DNA from: JAJECS01 sp034428595
GTDB taxonomy: Bacteria; Chloroflexota; UBA11872
Direction: 5' to 3'
Assembly (NCBI GenBank): GCA_034428595.1
Contig: DAOUHO010000094.1
Span: 1 to 21,316, forward strand
DNA length: 21,316 nucleotides
The notes under the pieces were generated by a model. That model searched no databases. It saw only the letters and a list, made by a program, of their open reading frames with translations, and had not been told where the DNA came from. Below, piece after piece: positions 15,836-21,316 of the stretch; the first letter of the stretch is position 1; every line of letters begins with the position of its first letter. The position numbers and the translations under genes were made by a program.

Positions 15836-15848
15836 CCGGCTGCGCCGG
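15836..15848. terminator. Small hairpin between hpnH and the holin-like gene
   Basis: CCGGC (15836-15840) and GCCGG (15844-15848) can pair around TGC. A second pair, CCGAGC (15781-15786) and GCTCGG (15821-15826), is more widely spaced. Convergent genes end on both sides of this 97-bp gap, so termination is expected here, but neither stem has a T-run. Confidence 0.3.
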
Positions 15849-15854
15849 GCAATC

Positions 15855-16325
15855 CTACGGGTGCGGCTCGTCGCCGTCGCCGCCCTGTCGCGGCGCCGAC
15901 CCGCCGGTCTCCCGCCGCCCTCGCTGAAACACCAGCCACGTCACGCTGGTCGAGATCGCCGCGGTGATGAGCGCCCCCAGCAGCGCCCAGCCGAAGCTCT
16001 CCACGTAAATCGGCGGAATGATCTGTCCCGCCAGCCAAAACATGAACGCACCCACCACGAAGTGCCCGAACCCCAGCGTCACGACCATGAAGCAGCAGGT
16101 GAGCGGCAGCGTGGCCAGATACATTAGCGGACGCACGTAGACGTTCAACGCCGCCAGCACCGCGGAAAACGCCGCCGCCGTCGCCCAATACATCAGCGAC
16201 CCGGTCTCCGGCAGGCGGACGTAGGGGGCCAGCAGCAGCGCCGTCAGCAGCACGCCGAGAAACGCGCCGGCCCAGTGCACCGCGAACTGCTGAACCGTGC
16301 GCTCGAAGTTCCAGCGCACCCGCAC
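15855..16325 (-). CDS. Phage holin family / YvlD-like four-helix membrane protein
   Basis: This small protein of about 156 residues has four hydrophobic segments at about 18-34, 46-62, 74-100 and 112-133. The motifs NVYVRPLMYLATLPLT, VTLGFGHFVVGAFMFWLAG and the FGWALLGALITAAIST segment are those of the 4-TMS 'phage holin superfamily IV' (PF04020). Despite the name these are common chromosomal inner-membrane proteins such as B. subtilis YvlD, linked to envelope stress, and not phage genes. The C-terminal 20 residues are charged and cytoplasmic in character. The start is one of two GTGs (16325 or 16319), both 14-20 bp after the upstream oxidoreductase stop, so it is probably co-transcribed with it. 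No Shine-Dalgarno sequence is clear. Function in this host is unknown. Confidence 0.75.
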   Translation of the reverse strand: MRVRWNFERTVQQFAVHWAGAFLGVLLTALLLAPYVRLPETGSLMYWATAAAFSAVLAALNVYVRPLMYLATLPLTCCFMVVTLGFGHFVVGAFMFWLAGQIIPPIYVESFGWALLGALITAAISTSVTWLVFQRGRRETGGSAPRQGGDGDEPHP

Positions 16326-16339
16326 CGGCGGTTGGCCGT

Positions 16340-17383
16340 TTACGACGCCGCCACCGACGGCTCGGCCACCTTGACCAGCACCTTGCCGATATTCTCGCCC
16401 GTGAACAGGCGCAGAAAGGCCGCCGGGGCGTTTTCCAACCCCTCGACGATGTCCTCGCGGTACTTGAGACGCCCTGCGTCGATCCAGCCCGCCAGTTCCC
16501 GCAAGGCCGGATCCTGACGGTCGAAATAGTCGTTGGCGAAAAAGCCCTCCATCCGGGCGCAGGCGAGGGCCAGCGGGACTGAATGCCGCGGCGCCACCTC
16601 CGGCTCCTCGAGGTTGTATTGCGAAATGAAGCCGCACAACACGACGCGGGCGTACATGCGCAGATGCTGCAACACCACGTCAAGGGTGCGGCCGCCGACG
16701 TTGTCAAAGTACACGTCCACGCCGTCGGGGCAGGCGCGTTTGAGCGCCGTCGCCAGGTCGTCGGTGCGGTAGTTGATCGCCGCGTCGAAGCCAAGGTCTT
16801 GCGTCAGATGGCGGCACTTGGCATCGGACCCGGCAATGCCCACCGCGCGGCAGCCCTTGATCGCGGCGATCTGACCCACAGCGGAGCCAACCGCCCCGGC
16901 GGCGCCCGACACCAGCACGGTCTCGCCGGGACGCGGCCGGCCGACCTCGAGCAGGCCAAAATACGCCGTGAGACCCGGCATGCCCAGGATCCCGACGCCG
17001 GTCTGGATGGGAGCGATGGCCGGGTCGATGACCCGCAATTCGTCAGCCGCGACGGCGCCGTAGGCCTGCCATCCGATGCGCCCCACCACGATCTGCCCCA
17101 CGGCCACGGCAGGAGACGCCGTCGCCGCCACCTCGCCCACCACCTCGGCGGTGACGACTTCGCCGACGTTCGTCCGTTCGCCGCGAATGGCCCAGCGCAT
17201 GTAGGGGTCCACCGAAAGCCACAGCGTGCGCACCAGCGCCTCGCCGTCGCGCGGTTCGGGAAGCGGCGTCTCCTCCAGCCGGAAGTTGTCGGCGGTGGGC
17301 ATGCCATGGGGTCGGCTGGCGAGGACGTATCGCCGATTCACCGGCTCAATCACGGGGGCCTCCACGCTACTGGAGCGTGCCAT
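16340..17383 (-). CDS. NADP-dependent oxidoreductase, CurA/prostaglandin-reductase-like MDR family
   Basis: The 347-residue medium-chain reductase lacks the zinc ligands of alcohol dehydrogenases and has the CurA/leukotriene-B4-dehydrogenase pattern. Landmarks are LSVDPYMRWAIRG (56-68), GMPGLTAYFGLLEVG (134-148), the NADPH-binding loop VSGAAGAVGSAVGQIA (158-173), YFDNVGG, and CGFISQYN followed by EGFFANDYF. These enzymes reduce the activated double bond of enones such as curcumin or 15-keto-prostaglandin, and often detoxify reactive aldehydes or ketones; the physiological substrate here is unknown. The start ATG at 17383 is chosen because the family pattern begins close to it; 17 more upstream codons are open but lack a ribosome binding site. 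It is divergent from the GNAT gene, and the two starts are about 120 bp apart. Confidence 0.9.
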   Translation of the reverse strand: MARSSSVEAPVIEPVNRRYVLASRPHGMPTADNFRLEETPLPEPRDGEALVRTLWLSVDPYMRWAIRGERTNVGEVVTAEVVGEVAATASPAVAVGQIVVGRIGWQAYGAVAADELRVIDPAIAPIQTGVGILGMPGLTAYFGLLEVGRPRPGETVLVSGAAGAVGSAVGQIAAIKGCRAVGIAGSDAKCRHLTQDLGFDAAINYRTDDLATALKRACPDGVDVYFDNVGGRTLDVVLQHLRMYARVVLCGFISQYNLEEPEVAPRHSVPLALACARMEGFFANDYFDRQDPALRELAGWIDAGRLKYREDIVEGLENAPAAFLRLFTGENIGKVLVKVAEPSVAAS

Positions 17384-17411
17384 GGTACCCAGGGTGCTTC
17401 GGCGGACTGCA

Positions 17412-17417
17412 TATAAT
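17412..17417 (+). promoter_or_regulatory. Consensus -10 box (TATAAT) in the curA-like/GNAT divergent region
   Basis: A perfect TATAAT (17412-17417) sits in this otherwise GC-rich interval, 85 bases before the GNAT start. The reverse complement also gives A/T-rich -10-like hexamers for the oxidoreductase gene. I see no -35 match at 16-18 bases. A leader of about 80 nt for the GNAT gene would follow. Confidence 0.4.
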
Positions 17418-17502
17418 CTGCATAGGTGCTGCACGGGGCCTCAATCGGCTGCTGCAAGCATCCAATGGGCTGGTGCGATTGGCGCACCCAGGGAGGACCA
17501 TT

Positions 17503-18201
17503 GTGAGCGGATCGGTGCGCGTGGCGTACGGGCGCCCGGCGGCCGTGCCAAGCAAGCCGTCTCACGGGCGCCTGCTGCTGCGTGACGCGGAGCCGGGCGA
17601 CCGACGCCCCGCGGGTGCCTTGCTGCGCGAGGCGCTGACCCCGCAGCTCGCCGATGCCGTATTTGGCTTGGGCGTTCCCGGCGCCTCGCGGTACTTCGAG
17701 CGGCTGTTTCAGCGTCCGGGCACCCTGTGGAGCTATGACATCACCACGCTCGCCGAGCTCGACGGCGAGGTTGTGGGCCTGGTGTCGCACGCGCCGTGGG
17801 CGGTGCTTGCCCAGCGGCGCCGCTCAACCCTGTGGGGCTATTGGCGCGCCTACGGGCTTCGCGGGCTGCTGAAGCTGATTCCTCGCATCCGCGCTCTGAT
17901 GCGCGCCAGCCCGGCCGTGCCGCCGGACCATTGGTTCATTCCCTGCCTGGCCGTTGCGCCCGAGCACCGCGGCAACGGCGTCGCGCACGCCCTGTTGCAG
18001 ACGGTGTACCGGCATGCCGAGGCGCACGCCCCGGCGTGCAGCCTCTACGTGCCGACGAGCAATGCGACCGCGCGCGAGTTCTACGACCGCGCGGGCTACG
18101 TGGAGCGAGAGGGTGCGGACTCGGAGTTGCTCCACCGCCTCGCTGGCGTGAGTGGGCGGGTCCGATTCGAGCGGGCGCTCGCCGCCGGCCAATCCACCTA
18201 A
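17503..18201 (+). CDS. GNAT family N-acetyltransferase
   Basis: The 232-residue protein has the acetyl-CoA-binding motif A of GNAT enzymes, CLAVAPEHRGNGVAHALL (148-165; the usual Q/RxxGxG/A loop reads HRGNGVA). Motif B is NATAREFYDRAGYVE (187-201). N-terminal LLLRDAEPGDRRPAGALLRE matches the first strand and helix of the fold. A basic insertion (RRRSTLWGYWRAYGLRGLLK, 106-125) lies before motif A and may be an acceptor-site feature. It would transfer an acetyl group to an amine; the acceptor is unknown. The GTG at 17503 is fixed by GGGAGG (17491-17496) six bases upstream, although the frame is open to 17377. It is transcribed divergently from the CurA-like gene and ends at a strong GC hairpin. 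Confidence 0.85.
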   Translation: MSGSVRVAYGRPAAVPSKPSHGRLLLRDAEPGDRRPAGALLREALTPQLADAVFGLGVPGASRYFERLFQRPGTLWSYDITTLAELDGEVVGLVSHAPWAVLAQRRRSTLWGYWRAYGLRGLLKLIPRIRALMRASPAVPPDHWFIPCLAVAPEHRGNGVAHALLQTVYRHAEAHAPACSLYVPTSNATAREFYDRAGYVEREGADSELLHRLAGVSGRVRFERALAAGQST

Positions 18202-18227
18202 CGCCGCCTCCGCGAGCCTGACCGTTT

Positions 18228-18244
18228 GCGCCGCCGGGCGGCGC
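18228..18244. terminator. Bidirectional GC hairpin between GNAT and YdeI-like genes
   Basis: GCGCCGCC (18228-18235) and GGCGGCGC (18237-18244) form a perfect eight-base inverted repeat (a seven-base stem with a three-base loop in practice). It occupies the 50-bp gap between two convergent stop codons, the expected place for a shared terminator, although there is no T-run on either strand. Confidence 0.55.
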
Positions 18245-18251
18245 GGCGCCA

Positions 18252-18503
18252 CTAGCGCCCGCGCGTTGAAGGGCGCCAGGCCATTTTCATGTAGCGGTCG
18301 CCCTGCTCGAGCTCAGCAAGCATTTGCGCCAGCCGCCGCCGCTTGGTCGGCTCGCGCTTCGCCCGGTCGATCCAGCCGAGGTAGTCATTGCGCTGATAGG
18401 GAGGGCGAAGTCGGTACGCCTCCATCAGACCGCGCTCGAGCAACGCGCGCTCCACGAACTCCGGCATTGGGTTCAGGGGTCGCTTCAGCGTCGACGGCGG
18501 CAC
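18252..18503 (-). CDS. YdeI/OmpD-associated family small protein
   Basis: The 83-residue protein consists almost entirely of the C-terminal OmdA-type domain of the YdeI family (PF13376). PEFVERALLERGLMEAY is followed by RPPYQRNDYLGWIDRAKREP and TKRRRLAQMLAELEQGDRYM. The pattern Y..WI..AK...T+..R.....L..G.R is diagnostic for the family. Members have been linked to resistance to antimicrobial peptides or bacteriocins, but the biochemistry is unknown. The GTG at 18503 is chosen because GGGAGG lies five bases upstream; a TTG at 18536 would add 11 residues without support. It is monocistronic and convergent with the GNAT gene. Confidence 0.75.
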   Translation of the reverse strand: MPPSTLKRPLNPMPEFVERALLERGLMEAYRLRPPYQRNDYLGWIDRAKREPTKRRRLAQMLAELEQGDRYMKMAWRPSTRGR

Positions 18504-18737
18504 ACGCGCCTCCCAGCATCGAGCCAGCGATGCCAAGGATACGCAGCGCGCCGGCCGGACCGCCGCTCAGTTTCCCACCGATCAAACCCCTGGCGCGTCG
18601 CGCGACGCGCGCTCCGATGGGGATGAGAGCCTCAGCCTGGTTCCACACAGCCGTCGCGTCCGGTAGTATTGCCGCCCCTCTTGCGACGGTTGACCCAAAT
18701 GACGATCGCTCGACTCCCCGGCGCCGGGGAGTCTCAG
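18504..18737. other. Divergent intergenic region before the deacetylase
   Basis: This 234-bp gap separates the divergent YdeI-like and deacetylase genes. It contains the YdeI ribosome binding site (GGGAGG on the minus strand), a -10-like TAGTAT on the plus strand, and GGGGAG before the deacetylase ATG. A minus-strand frame crossing it reads like protein (for example ATAVWNQAEALIPIGARVA) but has no start codon of its own or recognisable family, so I do not call it a gene. Confidence 0.5.
18664..18669 (+). promoter_or_regulatory. Candidate -10 box for the polysaccharide deacetylase
   Basis: TAGTAT in the context GGTAGTATTGCCGCCCC lies about 69 bases before the ATG at 18738. Its flank matches the motif before hpnC (CGTAGAATTGCGCCCC), at nearly the same distance from the start codon. 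A TTCCAC lies 17 bases upstream but is a poor -35 match. Confidence 0.42.
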
Positions 18738-20126
18738 ATGCCGCGCCAACTCCCGCGTCGGCAGGTTTTCCAGCTTGGCGCGGGGGCCGTGCTCGGCGGC
18801 GCGCTGAACGTGGGCCCGGCCAAGCTGGTACCCCAGCAGCGCTACCCATGGTTGGTCTTCGTGTCGGACCATCGCGCCGATCTTGGCTATATCGCCGAAG
18901 ACGATCGCCGGGCCCAGTTTGCGTCGACCTACACGGCAATTGGCGGCGGCGCGGTTGCAGGCCCGGCCATCAGCACCAGATTTCGCGATGGGCCGAGTGG
19001 TCCGCACTGCCAGGCGTTTGAGCGTCTCGTGCTGCACGTGTCACCGGGCACGCGCTCCATCCGGCCGGCGCCGCTGCTCAAAACGGCGAGCGAGCGCGGT
19101 TTCGACGATTTCCTCGAGGCCGAGCACGGGATCCCGGCGGCGAGCGCCGGGCGAGCGGCTGCAAGTCTGGGGGTCAACGGCGAGCTCGCGGACGCCTACC
19201 ACGCCCTCGGCAACTGGCCGATCCTCGGGGCCCCGACGACCCCGCCGGTGCGCGGGCGGGGCGTGACATTGCAGCGATTCGACAACGCCGTGATCACCCT
19301 GCCCGAGGGCGGCGGACCCGAGAGCGCTGAATTGGTCCCCGTGCCGCGCTATTTGCGAGCGGCGGATTACTTCCCAAAGACTCCGTTCATGCCACGCACG
19401 CTGCCGGTGTATCCAATGGAGGCGCCGCCGGTGATCCGCCGCGGCGACCCCACGCAGCCGTATGTGTTCGTCACGGTTGACGACTGCTGGGATCCTGCCT
19501 TGACGGCGCGGTGCCTCGACATTGCGCGGGATGAGCGGATCAAGATCACCTTCTTCCCCGTCGGGACGCAATTGCCGAAGACCCCGGCCCTTTGGCGCCG
19601 CGCCATCATCGAGGGGCATTCGATCGAGAACCACACCTATTCGCATCTGCCGTTGCCTGACCTGAGCGATGCCCGCATTCGCTGGGAGCTGGATGAGGCC
19701 AGACGCCAGCTCAATGCCACATTGGGATACGCGTACCCTCAGCAGTTCATGCGGCCGCCGTTGGGTGCGGGCATCCCGGACGCTCGGAACCGCCTGCTGC
19801 GGATTAGCCAGGCCGCGGGGCTCCACATCGCCATGTGGACCGCGGATTCCAAGGGGTGGCACTACCCCCGGGACGGCAGCGCCCGCGCGCAAGACTTCGT
19901 GCTGGGCAACCTGACCGAGAAACTCGAACCGGGGGCGGTACTGTTGCTTCACGCCTTGGCGAGTGACTTAGCCGCCCTGCCGCGCCTGGCGCGCGAAATC
20001 CACAGCGCCGGCCTCCAGAGCGTGAATATGCGCGACCAGCTGCATCTCCCCGGCCAAGAAACCGGCAACGGCGATGAGTTGTCGACGTGCCCGGAAACCC
20101 TCCCCGATGCCGCGGAGTGGTGCTGA
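18738..20126 (+). CDS. Secreted polysaccharide deacetylase (NodB domain) with N-terminal repeat modules
   Basis: The 462-residue protein begins RQLPRRQVFQLGAGAVLGGA, a twin-arginine-like signal with a short hydrophobic stretch. The C-terminal half (about 243-432) is a NodB-type carbohydrate esterase 4 domain. VFVTVDDCWDP (motif 1; the usual TFDDG reads TVDDC) is followed by TFFPVGTQL, ENHTYSH (metal ligands H299 and H303), MRPPLGAG (motif 3), MWTADSKGW (motif 4) and AVLLLHA (motif 5). CE4 enzymes remove acetyl groups from N-acetylated wall or surface polysaccharides. Residues 75-205 hold two related modules, CQAFERLVLHVSPG (91-104) and LGAPTTPPVRGRGVTLQRFD (163-182). They resemble the 'fG.P...QyFER..fe..P' repeats that I recall from secreted Chloroflexota proteins. 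The ATG at 18738 has GGGGAG six bases upstream, which decides the start. Confidence 0.87.
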   Translation: MPRQLPRRQVFQLGAGAVLGGALNVGPAKLVPQQRYPWLVFVSDHRADLGYIAEDDRRAQFASTYTAIGGGAVAGPAISTRFRDGPSGPHCQAFERLVLHVSPGTRSIRPAPLLKTASERGFDDFLEAEHGIPAASAGRAAASLGVNGELADAYHALGNWPILGAPTTPPVRGRGVTLQRFDNAVITLPEGGGPESAELVPVPRYLRAADYFPKTPFMPRTLPVYPMEAPPVIRRGDPTQPYVFVTVDDCWDPALTARCLDIARDERIKITFFPVGTQLPKTPALWRRAIIEGHSIENHTYSHLPLPDLSDARIRWELDEARRQLNATLGYAYPQQFMRPPLGAGIPDARNRLLRISQAAGLHIAMWTADSKGWHYPRDGSARAQDFVLGNLTEKLEPGAVLLLHALASDLAALPRLAREIHSAGLQSVNMRDQLHLPGQETGNGDELSTCPETLPDAAEWC

Positions 20127-20146
20127 ACGATCGAGCGTCGCGGAAG

Positions 20147-20160
20147 CTCGCCGCGGCGAG
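20147..20160 (+). terminator. Palindromic hairpin after the deacetylase gene
   Basis: CTCGCCGCGGCGAG is a perfect 14-base palindrome about 20 bp after the deacetylase stop, able to form a five-base stem with a CGCG loop. No T-run follows; the MFS gene begins about 60 bp further on. Confidence 0.35.
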
Positions 20161-20222
20161 AATATCGCTAGGCCTTACGAAGAGCGACGGCGCTTGACGC
20201 GGAGCATCGACTGAGCGCCCGA

Positions 20223-21316
20223 ATGGCGATTCGCCGCCTGTTCCAGCCGCGGGAATCGCTCACCGACGACGAGCGGCGGTCGAGCATGCGCGATATGACG
20301 CTGCAGGCGGTCGCCGCCTCCGGGGCGGACGGATTGGCCTCCGGCGGCTTTCTCACCGCCTTTGCCCTCATCCTGGGCGCCTCCACCGTCCACATTGGAA
20401 TCATGACGGCCATCCCGTTCATCGTGCAGCCGGTCCAACTGCTGGCGGTCATCGCCGTCGAGCGCATGCGGGTGCGCAAGCCAATCGCGGTTGCCGCCTA
20501 TTTCGCCGCCTACGCCACCTGGATACCCATTGCATTGATTCCCTTCGTCATCGAGACGCCAAACCCGGGCGCGGTGACGCTGCTCTTGCTCTTTATCGCC
20601 GTTCGCGGCCTGGCCAACGCGTTCGTCGCCACGAGTTGGAGCGGATGGATCCGCGATCTCGTCCCCGGGAGCGCCATGGGGAGCTTTTTCGCCACCCGTC
20701 TACGTGCAGCCACGGTCGCCGCGGCGGTCACCGGACTGGCGGCGGCGTTCTACATCGACTGGTGGAAGGGGGCGGTGCCGGAGAGCGAGGTGATTCGCGG
20801 GTATTCCTACGCCATCTTGCTGGGCAGCATCGCCCTCGGCATGAGCGCCGTGGGGTTCATGGCCCGCATGCCCGAGCCGCGCATGCTGCTGCCCGAGGGC
20901 GGGCGACCATCGATGGCTAAGACCCTGGCGGCGCCGCTGCGCGACGGGAACTTCAGGCGCCTCATCAACTTTCTCTTCGCCTGGAGCTTCGTGACGCAGC
21001 TCTCGGCGCCATTCTTTGCCGTCTATATGCTGACCGTCCTTGAGCTTTCGCTGTCGGTGGTCGTCGGTCTGGCGGTGCTCAGTCAGCTCACCAATGTCCT
21101 GTTCTTTCGCGTCTGGGGCGCGTTCGACGATCGGTATGGCGGCAAGGTCATCCTCTCGATCTGCTCGTCGCTGTATCTGCTGGTCATCTTGGGCTGGACC
21201 TTCACGACCATGCCGGATCAGCATGCCCTGACCATGCCGCTGCTCGTCGTTCTCCATGCGCTGCTCGGCATCGCCGGCGCCGGTATCAACATCTCCTCCA
21301 CCACCATCCGCATGAA
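20223..21316 (+). CDS. MFS transporter, C-terminus cut by right window edge
   Basis: About 364 residues are visible, open to the window end. After a short charged N-terminus (FQPRESLTDDERRSSMRD), hydrophobic helices alternate with short loops: the first, ASGGFLTAFALILGAS, leads to a loop and HIGIMTAIPFIVQPVQLLAV. WSGWIRDLVPGSAMGSFFATR is the polar loop after TM4-5 seen in BtlA/'MFS_1' transporters of Chloroflexota and Firmicutes. A long central loop (MPEPRMLLPEGGRPSMAK) separates the N- and C-terminal halves. About ten helices are seen before the edge. The ATG at 20223 is the only start after an in-frame TAG at about 20172, and it lacks a strong ribosome binding site. It is co-directional with the deacetylase, 96 bp after its stop. 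The substrate is unknown. Confidence 0.8.
   Translation, partial: MAIRRLFQPRESLTDDERRSSMRDMTLQAVAASGADGLASGGFLTAFALILGASTVHIGIMTAIPFIVQPVQLLAVIAVERMRVRKPIAVAAYFAAYATWIPIALIPFVIETPNPGAVTLLLLFIAVRGLANAFVATSWSGWIRDLVPGSAMGSFFATRLRAATVAAAVTGLAAAFYIDWWKGAVPESEVIRGYSYAILLGSIALGMSAVGFMARMPEPRMLLPEGGRPSMAKTLAAPLRDGNFRRLINFLFAWSFVTQLSAPFFAVYMLTVLELSLSVVVGLAVLSQLTNVLFFRVWGAFDDRYGGKVILSICSSLYLLVILGWTFTTMPDQHALTMPLLVVLHALLGIAGAGINISSTTIRM

Noticed and set aside
15855..16325. Holin-like protein as evidence of a prophage
   Set aside because: Family IV 'holins' are common chromosomal membrane proteins and no other phage gene is present.
17498..17512. ATTGTGAGCGGAT, identical to part of the E. coli lac operator
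   Set aside because: It is only half of an operator, in a distant high-GC organism, and it is explained by a Shine-Dalgarno-spaced GTG start codon of the GNAT gene.
20118..20126. Deacetylase ending in Cys followed by TGA, as in C-terminal Cys-Sec selenoproteins, with a palindrome downstream
   Set aside because: The extension after TGA is short and unlike any family, CE4 enzymes are not known for C-terminal Sec, and the palindrome fits a terminator.
1..21316. tRNA genes (including tRNA-Sec), rRNA, CRISPR arrays, insertion sequences
   Set aside because: I looked for T-loop-like GGTTCGA sequences in a cloverleaf context, regular spaced repeats and transposase motifs and found none; occasional GGTTCGA strings fall within coding genes.

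Overview
This is a GC-rich (mostly about 70% G+C), densely packed bacterial chromosome segment made up largely of housekeeping and membrane-lipid genes. There is no rRNA, tRNA, CRISPR array, transposase or phage morphogenesis gene that I can support. The likely host is a member of the Chloroflexota, possibly an uncultured marine or sponge-associated lineage. The hints are a DUF2723 membrane protein at the left edge, a secreted polysaccharide deacetylase carrying 'G-P...QxFER' modules that I associate with Chloroflexota, squalene/hopanoid genes with SelB, and a dispersed palindromic repeat. This is an inference from gene content. High-GC Actinomycetota or Gemmatimonadota are not excluded.

Layout, left to right. 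(1) 1-3374, minus strand: the start of a DUF2723 membrane protein running off the left edge, then glcF and glcE (Fe-S and FAD-binding subunits of a glycolate-oxidase-like enzyme) with an 83-bp palindromic repeat between them; glcD is not in the window. (2) 3426-6226, plus strand: panC and selB, with stop and start overlapping as GTGA. (3) 6266-7015, minus strand: a SAM methyltransferase of clearly lower GC, with a TTG start preceded by an inverted repeat. (4) 7174-9411, minus strand: gap and pgk, a glycolytic pair. (5) 9590-15757, plus strand: hpnC, hpnD, hpnE, shc and hpnH. Farnesyl diphosphate would go to presqualene diphosphate (HpnD), hydroxysqualene (HpnC) and squalene (HpnE), then be cyclised to hopene (Shc) and given an adenosyl side chain (HpnH). 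(6) 15855-17383, minus strand: a CurA-type NADPH oxidoreductase followed 14 bp later by a small four-helix 'phage holin family IV' membrane protein. (7) 17503-18201, plus strand: a GNAT acetyltransferase. (8) 18252-18503, minus strand: a small YdeI/OmpD-associated domain protein. (9) 18738-21316, plus strand: a Tat-like secreted polysaccharide deacetylase and an MFS transporter cut by the right edge.

I do not see a convincing new multi-gene system. The points most worth checking are the low-GC methyltransferase with its unusual start region (an in-frame ATG...TGA next to a SelB gene), the repeat between glcE and glcF, the altered ATP-site motifs of PanC, the deacetylase with repeated N-terminal modules, and a shared GTAG(A/T)ATTGC promoter-like motif upstream of two operons.
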